33,078 nt of DNA from Chloroflexota bacterium (GTDB lineage: Bacteria > Chloroflexota > UBA6077 > JACCZL01). The stretch covers positions 1 to 33,078 of the forward strand of contig JADLFM010000067.1 of assembly GCA_020845495.1 (NCBI GenBank). Reading direction: 5' to 3'. Positions 25,125 to 33,078 of the stretch are shown piece after piece. Every line of letters begins with the position of its first letter. The first letter of the stretch is position 1. The notes beneath the pieces were generated by a model. The model was not told where the DNA came from and did no database searches. It worked only from the letters and a program-made list of their open reading frames with translations. The position numbers and the translations under genes were made by a program.

Positions 25125-26086
25125 CACACACTCTCCCGGGCGAGCGCCGCGACGCCGAGCACCTCGGCGCGCCCTTCGAGCGCCGCCTGCCTGAACTGGA
25201 CCGTACTGGCCGGTAGACGGAACGCGCGGCTCTTGGCGAGCGCGTAGGCTGGCTCGAGCAACTGGCTGCCGATCCTGGATACGCCCCCACCGACGACGAT
25301 TCGCTCGGGGTTGAAGATGTTGATCATGCTCGCAAACCCGACGCCGAGATAGCGCGAGGCGAGCGCAAGGATTGCCCGCGCCGCGTCGTCGCCGGCGTCT
25401 GCCGCTCGGTCGACCTCCTCGGCGGTCAGTTCGAGGCCGCGCTCGGCAAGCTTCGCCAGCGCCGGCGAGCGCCCGTCACGTGCGGCCTCGAGCGCCATGC
25501 GAGCAATCGCCGTACCGGAGGCCATCACCTCCAGACAGCCGTACATGCCGCAGGCGTGGAGCGGGCCGTTGTCGTCGACGGCGATGTGTCCGAGCTCGCC
25601 GGCCGCGCCATCTGCCCCCCGATAGAGGCTGCCGTTCAGGATCAGGCCGGCCCCGATCCCGGTACTGATCGTCAGGTAGATCATGTGGCGCACGCCACGC
25701 CCGGCTCCGTGGACGTGCTCCCCGAGTGCGGCCGCGTTGGCGTCGTTCTCCAGAAATGTCGGCCGGCCGAGGCGGCTACGGAGGATCTCGGCGAGCGGCA
25801 CTTCCTCCCAGCCGGGCAGGTTCGGGGGCTGGTGGAGGATGCCGCGCTCGAAATCGACGGGGCCGGGTGCGGTGACGCCCACGCCGACGACGTCCTCGGC
25901 ATGCTGGCCGCTGGCGCGAATCGCCGCTTCAGCCGAGGCGACCAGCCGGTCGACGACCGCTGCCTGACCGTCGTCGGCGCCGGTCGAGCGAACGTCCTCG
26001 CCGAGAATCTGGCCATCGGCGTCTACGACGACCGCCCGAATCTTGGTGCCACCCAGGTCGATGCCGACGACCGCCCGCGCGCTCAT
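25124..26086 (-). CDS. ROK-family sugar kinase (glucokinase-like)
   Basis: 320 residues. Phosphate-binding loop GIDLGGTKIRAV (8-19), catalytic Asp D115 in FLENDANAAALGE, and the ROK zinc site H167, H177, C179, C184 (GHIAVDDNGP, HACGMYGCLE). The usual first Cys of the CxCGxxGC motif is His177 here, which can still bind zinc. No N-terminal helix-turn-helix, so an enzyme and not a ROK repressor. It probably phosphorylates glucose with ATP, making glucose-6-phosphate for the zwf-encoded enzyme (inference). ATG at 26086, 2 bases after the rpiA stop, with gggag 7 bases upstream inside rpiA. Co-translated with rpiA. Confidence 0.9.
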   Translation of the reverse strand: MSARAVVGIDLGGTKIRAVVVDADGQILGEDVRSTGADDGQAAVVDRLVASAEAAIRASGQHAEDVVGVGVTAPGPVDFERGILHQPPNLPGWEEVPLAEILRSRLGRPTFLENDANAAALGEHVHGAGRGVRHMIYLTISTGIGAGLILNGSLYRGADGAAGELGHIAVDDNGPLHACGMYGCLEVMASGTAIARMALEAARDGRSPALAKLAERGLELTAEEVDRAADAGDDAARAILALASRYLGVGFASMINIFNPERIVVGGGVSRIGSQLLEPAYALAKSRAFRLPASTVQFRQAALEGRAEVLGVAALARESV

Positions 26087-26088
26087 GT

Positions 26089-26784
26089 CTACACTCCCTT
26101 GACGGCGAATACCTGAACGCCCTCGGGTCCGGCCACGAGCGCACGGTCGGCCAGCCCGACGAACAGACCGTGCTCGACGACGCCCAGCAGGGCCTTGATC
26201 TGGGCAGCGAGGCGCTGGGGATCGGCGATCGGCCCGAACTGACAGTCCAGCATGTAGAGGCCGTCGTCGGAGCGGAACGGTCTGTCGCCCGCCGTGCGGA
26301 GGGCCGGCTCGCAGCCAAGCGTGGCCAGCCCGTCGGCGGTGCGTCGCCAGCCGAACGGCACGACCGCGACCGGCAGCGCGAAGTGTTCCCCGATCTGCTG
26401 GACGAGCTTGCTCGTGTCCGCGACGATGAAGACCTGGTCGCTGTTGGCAGCTACTAGCTTCTCGCGGAGGAGGGCGCCGCCACGGCCTTTGACGAGCGTC
26501 AGCGAGGTTGGCTCGATCTCGTCGGCGCCGTCGACGGTCAGGTCAATCCGTGGCAGGTCTTCGACATCGGCGAGGGGTATCCCATAGCCCCGTGCGAGCG
26601 ACGCCGACCGCTCGGACGTCGGCACACCGGTCACCCGCAGGCCAGCTTGCACGCGCTCGCCGAGGCCGGCCAGGAACTGCTCGGCGGTCGAGCCGGTCCC
26701 GAGCCCCAGGACCATACCGTCTTTGACGTGCTCGAGCGCCTGACGGGCGGCTGCACGTTTGAACTCTTCGAGCGTGTCAGTCAT
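26089..26784 (-). CDS. rpiA: Ribose-5-phosphate isomerase A
   Basis: 231 residues, full length. It interconverts ribulose-5-phosphate and ribose-5-phosphate in the cytoplasm. All family signatures are present: GLGTGSTAEQFL (phosphate loop), TVDGADEIEP with the catalytic Asp, the KGRGGALLREK stretch with the base-pairing Lys and Glu, and VEHGLFVGLAD at the C-terminus. SD ggagggg lies 9 bases before the ATG at 26784. It sits between opcA (87 bases upstream) and the ROK kinase (2 bases downstream), so the operon couples glucose-6-phosphate oxidation to pentose interconversion. Confidence 0.97.
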   Translation of the reverse strand: MTDTLEEFKRAAARQALEHVKDGMVLGLGTGSTAEQFLAGLGERVQAGLRVTGVPTSERSASLARGYGIPLADVEDLPRIDLTVDGADEIEPTSLTLVKGRGGALLREKLVAANSDQVFIVADTSKLVQQIGEHFALPVAVVPFGWRRTADGLATLGCEPALRTAGDRPFRSDDGLYMLDCQFGPIADPQRLAAQIKALLGVVEHGLFVGLADRALVAGPEGVQVFAVKGV

Positions 26785-26837
26785 TCGGTCGGTCCCCTCC
26801 GTTGCGTACCGTCGGTCGGCCGCCGTGCCTGCTACAT

Positions 26838-26864
26838 CCGTGCCGACAGCGTCTGTGCCGACAG
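26838..26864. repeat. 15-bp-period direct repeat between opcA and rpiA
   Basis: gtgccgacagcg at 26838-26849 and again at 26853-26864. It lies in the 87-base spacer just after the opcA stop. No hairpin terminator was seen here, in keeping with one transcript. Confidence 0.7.
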
Positions 26865-26871
26865 CGCCAGC

Positions 26872-28002
26872 TCAGCCGTCGCTCGCACGGAGCATGCTCA
26901 CGACGACGGCGAGCGATTCGTGGTAGATCCGGTCGGTGGCGAAACCGGTCAACTCATCTCCGAGCAGATCGACGGTCTCCTGACGAGGCAGGCGCGCCGG
27001 CCCTTCGAGGCGCGCGCCGTCCTCCTTGACCGTGCGGGCTTCGTCCTCGCCGCAGAGCTCGACGAGGTAGCGCGACGTTCGGCCGCGCTCGGTAGCCTCG
27101 ATGGAGATCGAGCGCAGGCCGGGCGGACCCTCAGCGGCGACCGGCTCGATCTCGATGGCCACCGGGCGCACGCCGTCGATCATCTCGAAGCGCCATGCGC
27201 CCGGCCCGGTTGCGAGGCGCTGACTGGCTTCCCAGCCCAGGCGGCTGCCGAGCCAGCCAGCCAGCAGCAGGGCCTGGGCGCTCTCGCCGCCCGTCGACGG
27301 GGCGTAGACGATGGCGACCCGTTCGATCGAGTCGAGCATGTCCTGATCGGCGGGGGCATCGAAAAACTCGGCGGTGAGGGTGCGCCAGGGGGTCAATCTG
27401 GCCCAGCTCAGGTCCGCAAATGCCACGGACTCCTGGGCGATTTCGATGGCGTTGGCCAGCGCGGCGAGCGCCGCTAGCGGATCCCGCACCCGCGACGTAT
27501 CGACGACGAGTCGGTCGCTGATCTCGACGACGTGGTTGTAGAGGGCCTCGTCGACCACGAGTTCTTCCGGCCACCAGGTCTGGACCGGCAGGCCCGGCAG
27601 GACCAGCGTCGTGACGGCACTCATCACCCGATGCAGCGTGCCGGGCGGAGCGAAGAGCCGGACCTCCTCCCAGTACCGACTGGCCTCGCCCTCGGCCAAG
27701 CTGCGTGAGTGGCTGGCGAGCCGGGCGCTCGCCTCGGAGACGGCGTCAGTCAGGACGACGGCAATGACGCGTCCGGGGTGTGCTTGCGTGAGGCGGCCGA
27801 CGATGGTCATCAATTCGTCGGCCGCTGCTTCGCTCTGGAGTGGTACGACCAGCGTGAGGCTCGCCGTACGAATGAGCGAGCCGATCTCGCCTGCCTCGGC
27901 CATACGCCACAGCCGGTTCAGCCCCGCTTCGATCGCGCGGGTGTCCGCGGCCGTCACCATCGTGACCAGGCTGAGGCCACCCGCTTCCGCGCTGACGCTC
28001 AT
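26872..28002 (-). CDS. opcA: Glucose-6-phosphate dehydrogenase assembly protein OpcA
   Basis: About 376 residues. OpcA, known from cyanobacteria and actinobacteria, assembles or activates glucose-6-phosphate dehydrogenase. Family features: an N-terminal alpha/beta domain, the hallmark LPVQTWWPEEL near residues 138-148, a C-terminal half with the GGESAQALLLAGWLGSRL segment, and closing DLLGDELTGFATDRIYHESL. ATG at 28002 is preferred (purine-rich gggatggga just upstream); ATG 28011 is three codons earlier, and the open frame back to 28146 runs through tandem-repeat DNA that does not look coding. Its client, zwf, is in this window but 3 kb away in another transcription unit. First gene of the operon with rpiA, the ROK kinase and a hypothetical. 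Confidence 0.92.
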   Translation of the reverse strand: MSVSAEAGGLSLVTMVTAADTRAIEAGLNRLWRMAEAGEIGSLIRTASLTLVVPLQSEAAADELMTIVGRLTQAHPGRVIAVVLTDAVSEASARLASHSRSLAEGEASRYWEEVRLFAPPGTLHRVMSAVTTLVLPGLPVQTWWPEELVVDEALYNHVVEISDRLVVDTSRVRDPLAALAALANAIEIAQESVAFADLSWARLTPWRTLTAEFFDAPADQDMLDSIERVAIVYAPSTGGESAQALLLAGWLGSRLGWEASQRLATGPGAWRFEMIDGVRPVAIEIEPVAAEGPPGLRSISIEATERGRTSRYLVELCGEDEARTVKEDGARLEGPARLPRQETVDLLGDELTGFATDRIYHESLAVVVSMLRASDG

Positions 28003-28328
28003 CGATCCCATCCCATCGACTGTGTCTCTCACAGGGCGTGTGCACGCCCGGGCCTCGCTCGCGCCCGGCCTCGCTCGCACGATACCCCATCCGGAAGGGT
28101 AGCCGACGTGGATTCCCTTATCCCGCGCGCCTAGGGAGCGCTCCACCCCGCTTCAGCCCGCGGAGGAGGCAGGGGCAGGGTTCGACACCGTTGGGTGAGC
28201 TCTGGGAATCGGTGACGTGCGGTCTACACGGCCACCGGGCTGCGCACCTTCATCATGGCGGCTGCTGATCTCCGCGAGGCGAAGTGTGGCATCCTGTCGC
28301 AGCAGCTATCCCGAAGGAGGGAACGAGT
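28003..28328. promoter_or_regulatory. Divergent control region, opcA operon / dehydratase
   Basis: 326 bases. Near opcA are two inverted repeats: ctgtg-tctct-cacag (28020-28034) and gggcgtg-tg-cacgccc (28034-28049), 18-47 bases before the start, good operator or leader positions. Next come two tandem units gcccgggcctcgctcgc (28046-28062) and gcccggcctcgctcgc (28063-28078). On the other side the dehydratase has the SD aaggagg (28314-28320). A ggttcga string near 28177 suggested a tRNA but the stem does not pair. Confidence 0.5.
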
Positions 28329-29507
28329 ATGAAGATCGCGCGCATCGAGGCGTTCCTCTGCGACGCCGGTTGGCGGCCCTGGATCTTCGTCAAGGTCGAG
28401 ACCGACGACGGCCTCGTCGGGTGGGGCGAGTGCAGCGATGCCCGCACTCCCTACGGCATCGCCGCCCTCATTCGCGACTACGAGCCGGTCCTGATCGGGC
28501 AGGATCCCCGCCAGGTGGAGCGGCTGTTCTGGGACATGTACCGGGTGAGTCGACAGAACCTGGGCGGTGTCTCGCACAAGGCGATCGCCGGCATCGAGCT
28601 TGCCCTCTGGGACATCAAGGCTCGCGCGCTTGGTATCTCGGTCAGCGAACTGTTCGGCGGTCCGCTGCGGGACCGGGTGCAGGTCTACTGGTCCCACTGC
28701 GGGACGACTCGCGCTCGTCACGCCGAGATGCTGGGCGTCCCGCCGCTCCGAAGCTACGATGACATCTACGCGCTCGGCAAGGAGGTCGTCGCGAAGGGCT
28801 TCACGGCGCTGAAGACGAACATCGTCGTGCCTGGTGAGCCGGCGGACGTCTATCACGGCGGCTTCGACGCCTCGGTGGGTGGGATGGATGGGGTCGTCAC
28901 CCCGGAGATCCTGTCGCGCATTGAGCGGCTACTCGGCACCTTCCGGGAGGCAGTCGGCCCGGAGGTCGGGCTGGCGCTCGATCTGAACTACAACTTCCGC
29001 ACCGACGGGGCTCAGCAGATCTGCAAACTCGTCGAGCCGCTCAACCTCCAGTGGATCGAGTACGACAACTGGGATCCGGTCGCCCTCCGCCAGATCAAGG
29101 ACTCGACCTCGACGCGCATCGCCTCGTGCGAGAGCCTGGTCACGACGAAGCAGTACCGTCCCTTCCTCGAACTGCACGCGATGGACGTGTGCATCATCGA
29201 CCTGCCCTGGAACGGCTGGATTCAGGCCAAGCGCGTCGCCGACATGGCGGAGGCGTACGAGACGAATATCGCCCCGCACAACTACTACAGCCACCTGTCC
29301 ACGTTCATCTCCACACAGTTCTGCGCGACGCTGCCGAATGTGCGGATCATGGAGATCGACATCGACGACGTGCCCTGGAAGGACGCGCTCGTCTCGACGC
29401 CGCCGACGATCGAGAGCGGGCACGTCCTGGTGCCCAGCGGCCCCGGCTGGGGCGCCACCATCAACGAGGACGTGCTACGGGAGCACCCCTGGCCGCCCAG
29501 GCACTAA
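28329..29507 (+). CDS. Enolase-superfamily (mandelate racemase type) sugar-acid dehydratase
   Basis: 392 residues from the ATG at 28329, with a perfect aaggagg 8 bases upstream. N-terminal capping domain (1-120; VGWGECSDARTPYG) and a barrel domain carrying K162 (TALKTN), the metal ligands D218 (LALDLNYN), E244 (LQWIEYDN) and E268 (ASCESL), and the general base H317 (NIAPHNYYSH). Such enzymes abstract the proton alpha to a carboxylate; most relatives with this layout are galactonate, gluconate or related acid-sugar dehydratases, so dehydratase is likelier than racemase. The exact substrate cannot be called. It is a single-gene unit inserted between the two minus-strand pentose-phosphate units, and would feed on sugar acids. 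Confidence 0.88.
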   Translation: MKIARIEAFLCDAGWRPWIFVKVETDDGLVGWGECSDARTPYGIAALIRDYEPVLIGQDPRQVERLFWDMYRVSRQNLGGVSHKAIAGIELALWDIKARALGISVSELFGGPLRDRVQVYWSHCGTTRARHAEMLGVPPLRSYDDIYALGKEVVAKGFTALKTNIVVPGEPADVYHGGFDASVGGMDGVVTPEILSRIERLLGTFREAVGPEVGLALDLNYNFRTDGAQQICKLVEPLNLQWIEYDNWDPVALRQIKDSTSTRIASCESLVTTKQYRPFLELHAMDVCIIDLPWNGWIQAKRVADMAEAYETNIAPHNYYSHLSTFISTQFCATLPNVRIMEIDIDDVPWKDALVSTPPTIESGHVLVPSGPGWGATINEDVLREHPWPPRH

Positions 29508-29627
29508 CCTGATATCGAGGCGCATCCACCCGTGCCCTGGCGACGACCATGGAGATTCCGTCATGACGGTGGTATAGGCTCCGGGTGCCGGGGTGTGAAC
29601 GGGCAGGTGCGCGGCCGAATCGGCTCC

Positions 29628-30137
<510 letters not shown>

Positions 30138-30180
30138 CTACCTCGCCCGCTCGGGGCAGCGGTGTTCGCTCACGGTTCGC

Positions 30181-31191
<1,011 letters not shown>

Positions 31192-31272
31192 TCACTCGGT
31201 CATCTCGCCCGGGCGGCGATCCGATGCGGCGGAAGATACCGCCGATGCAGCGCCGGTGTCTGCTAAGTGGGT

Positions 31273-31289
31273 TAGCGGCGCTGCCGCTA
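31273..31289 (-). terminator. Small hairpin spanning the zwf stop
   Basis: tagcggc (31273-31279) and gccgcta (31283-31289) form a perfect 7-bp stem with a 3-base loop. The zwf TAG is at the 5' end of the hairpin on the minus strand. No U run. It may lower read-through into gmd or protect the 3' end. Confidence 0.4.
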
Positions 31290-32843
31290 CAGTCTCGCCC
31301 AGGCTCGGCCTTCGCGAGCGAGCAGGTCGCGAGCGGCGCGCGGCCCCCAGGTGCCGGCCTCATAGTTCGGAAACCCTGGTGGCGGGAGGTGCTGCCAGCC
31401 TTCGAGAATCGACGTAACAATCGTCCAGGCTGCTTCCGTCTCGTCGCGGCGGGTGAAGAGCGTCGACTCGCCTTGCATGGCGTCCAGAATCAGGCGCTCG
31501 TAGGCGTCGGCTGAGGGCTGCCCGTACGACGACCCGAAGCGAAAGTCCATCAGCATCGAGCGAATCCGCATACCAGGACCGGGCACCTTGGTCCCGAAGC
31601 GCAGTGCGATACCCTCATCTGGCTGGATCCGCAGCGTCAGAACGTTCGGGTGTTGGCGGCCGGCGTCGGCCTGACCGAACAGCAGGGCGGGTGTCGGCTT
31701 GAAGCGAATCGAGATCTCTGAGGATCGCTTCGGCAGGCGCTTGCCGTGGCGCAGGTAGAAGGGCACGCCGGCCCAGCGCCAGTTGTCGATCAAGAGCTTG
31801 AGCGCGACGAAGGTCTCGGTCAGCGAATCGGGATTGACGCGCTCTTCCTGGCGATACCCCTCGACGGGCTTCCCGTCGATGGCGCCTGGCCCGTACTGCC
31901 CGCGTACCGTTCGCCGCGCGACTTCGGCGGTGTTCAACGGATGGATCGCCCGGAGCACCTTCACCTTCTCGTCGCGCACGGCGTCGGCGTCCGGCGCGAC
32001 AGGCGGCTCCATGGCGACCAGCGAGAGCACCTGGAGCATGTGGTTCGCGACCATGTCGCGGAGCGCCCCGGACTCCTCGTAGTATGGCCCGCGCCCCTCG
32101 ACACCGATCGACTCGGCCACGGTGATCTGGACGTTGTCGATGTACTGGCGGTTCCAGACCGATTCAAAGGTGCTGTTGGCGAACCGGAACGCCATGATGT
32201 TCTGGACGGTCTCTTTGCCAAGGTAGTGATCGATGCGGTAGATCTGCTCCTCGCGGAACACCTCGGAGAGCCGGTCGTTCAATTCGCGAGCGCTCGCGAG
32301 ATCGTGCCCGAACGGCTTCTCGACGACGATCCGCGTCCAGCCGCCCTCAACGCCGTTTTTGCCGCTTGGCGTGACCAGCCCGGCCTCGCCGAGCCGCTCG
32401 ACGATTGTGGTGTAGGCGGTCGGCGCCGTCGCGAGATAGTAGAGGCGGTTGCCGCGGGTGCCACGGGTCCGGTCCAGTTCCTCACAGAGGTCGCGCAGAC
32501 GTTCGTAGCCGGCCGGATCTTCGAAGGACGATTGGACGTAGCAGATGCCGTCGGCGTAGCGGTCGGCGATGGACGGACGGAAGGGAGTCCGTGAGAACTC
32601 CTTGGTCGCTTCGAGCATGCGTTGGCGAAACTCGTCGTCGGACCAGGGGCGCCGCGCGAACCCGACCAGCGACGAGCCGGCCGGCAGGCGGCGGTCGAGC
32701 GCCAGATTGTAGAGCGCGGGCATCAGCTTGCGATGGGTCAGGTCGCCGGTCGCACCAAAGATGACTACCACGCACGGCTCGGCGGTCAGTTCGGTGTGGA
32801 GCCCTTCGCGGAGCGGGTTGGTCGTCGCCAGCGTCACCGCCAC
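31287..32843 (-). CDS. zwf: Glucose-6-phosphate 1-dehydrogenase
   Basis: 518 residues, full length. First oxidative step of the pentose phosphate pathway: glucose-6-phosphate plus NAD(P)+ to 6-phosphogluconolactone. NADP loop VVVIFGATGDLTHRKL (25-40), EKPFGHD (175-181), and the active site RIDHYLGKE (203-211) with catalytic His206 are intact. GTG at 32843 is chosen: ggagg lies 7 bases upstream; the open frame back to 32888 lacks an SD. No lactonase (pgl) or gnd gene lies next to it. OpcA, its assembly factor, is encoded 3 kb away. Its promoter must lie in the 110 bases before the terminal repeat, or within the repeat itself. Confidence 0.97.
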   Translation of the reverse strand: MAVTLATTNPLREGLHTELTAEPCVVVIFGATGDLTHRKLMPALYNLALDRRLPAGSSLVGFARRPWSDDEFRQRMLEATKEFSRTPFRPSIADRYADGICYVQSSFEDPAGYERLRDLCEELDRTRGTRGNRLYYLATAPTAYTTIVERLGEAGLVTPSGKNGVEGGWTRIVVEKPFGHDLASARELNDRLSEVFREEQIYRIDHYLGKETVQNIMAFRFANSTFESVWNRQYIDNVQITVAESIGVEGRGPYYEESGALRDMVANHMLQVLSLVAMEPPVAPDADAVRDEKVKVLRAIHPLNTAEVARRTVRGQYGPGAIDGKPVEGYRQEERVNPDSLTETFVALKLLIDNWRWAGVPFYLRHGKRLPKRSSEISIRFKPTPALLFGQADAGRQHPNVLTLRIQPDEGIALRFGTKVPGPGMRIRSMLMDFRFGSSYGQPSADAYERLILDAMQGESTLFTRRDETEAAWTIVTSILEGWQHLPPPGFPNYEAGTWGPRAARDLLAREGRAWARL

Positions 32844-32954
32844 TGCCAGTCCTCCGGCCTCGGCTTGTCGGTCTGCCTTACGCTGCAAGCAGGCGCGACA
32901 TCACCAGCAGGCTAGCAGGCACGCGGGGCCGGCTGCACGGACCGTTCTCGTCGC

Positions 32955-33078
32955 GGGTGCCCCTCAGCTTGTTGCGGGGAGCGGGTTGCGCTGGCGTGAG
33001 CGAAAGAAGGGCTTGCGCCAGGGATGGGCAGCGGTGGGACGATTATCGACGGCACGGGGTGGAGTCGCTGGGGCCGCG
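32955..33078. repeat. Right copy of 124-bp terminal inverted repeat
   Basis: Exact reverse complement of bases 1-124. It stands 111 bases upstream of the zwf start and carries no gene of its own. See the left copy. Confidence 0.95.

Noticed and set aside
28150..28200. Possible tRNA T-arm (ggttcga)
   Set aside because: The flanking bases do not form the T stem and no anticodon or acceptor arm is found.

Overview
The window is GC-rich bacterial chromosomal DNA, densely coded on both strands with short gaps and several ATGA start/stop overlaps. I see no rRNA, tRNA, CRISPR array, transposase or phage gene. Gene content fits a Chloroflexota (Thermomicrobia-like) genome: a secreted protein with Thr/Pro linkers, OpcA next to central-carbon genes, and MacB-type export with an OmpR-type two-component system. 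That assignment is inference from gene content only. The first and last 124 bases are perfect inverted copies of each other, so the window is bounded by one repeat read in opposite directions, most simply a contig broken at a repeat.

Left part (1-11000): an MgtE magnesium transporter; a secreted GH5-like glycosidase on the opposite strand; a short DsrE-family redox protein whose frame runs through an in-frame TGA where the family is expected to have a Cys, followed by a SECIS-like hairpin (the strongest find: a probable selenoprotein); a YihY/BrkB membrane protein; a class V aminotransferase divergent from a DHDPS-family lyase coupled to an aldose-epimerase-like protein, with a perfect 32-bp palindrome between them; and an ABC exporter whose C-terminus reads into a dispersed hairpin repeat.

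Middle (11000-23800), all on the plus strand: a membrane PAS-GGDEF-EAL protein; a membrane-fusion adaptor with an unusually expanded 33-residue helical repeat; MacB-type ATPase and permease; a 50-residue one-helix membrane protein; an OmpR/PhoB-type response regulator; a histidine kinase with a long disordered N-terminus; and a secreted, C-terminally anchored C39-like protein. Paired GTTA boxes spaced 11 bp lie upstream of the adaptor and upstream of the GGDEF-EAL/ABC exporter pair, and are candidate binding sites for the encoded regulator.

Right part (23800-33078): a sugar-phosphate block with opcA, rpiA, a ROK sugar kinase and a hypothetical protein in one minus-strand operon, then zwf, gmd and an XRE regulator in a second one, separated by an enolase-superfamily sugar-acid dehydratase. 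Together kinase, zwf, OpcA and RpiA cover glucose entry, the first oxidative step of the pentose phosphate pathway and ribose-5-phosphate formation.
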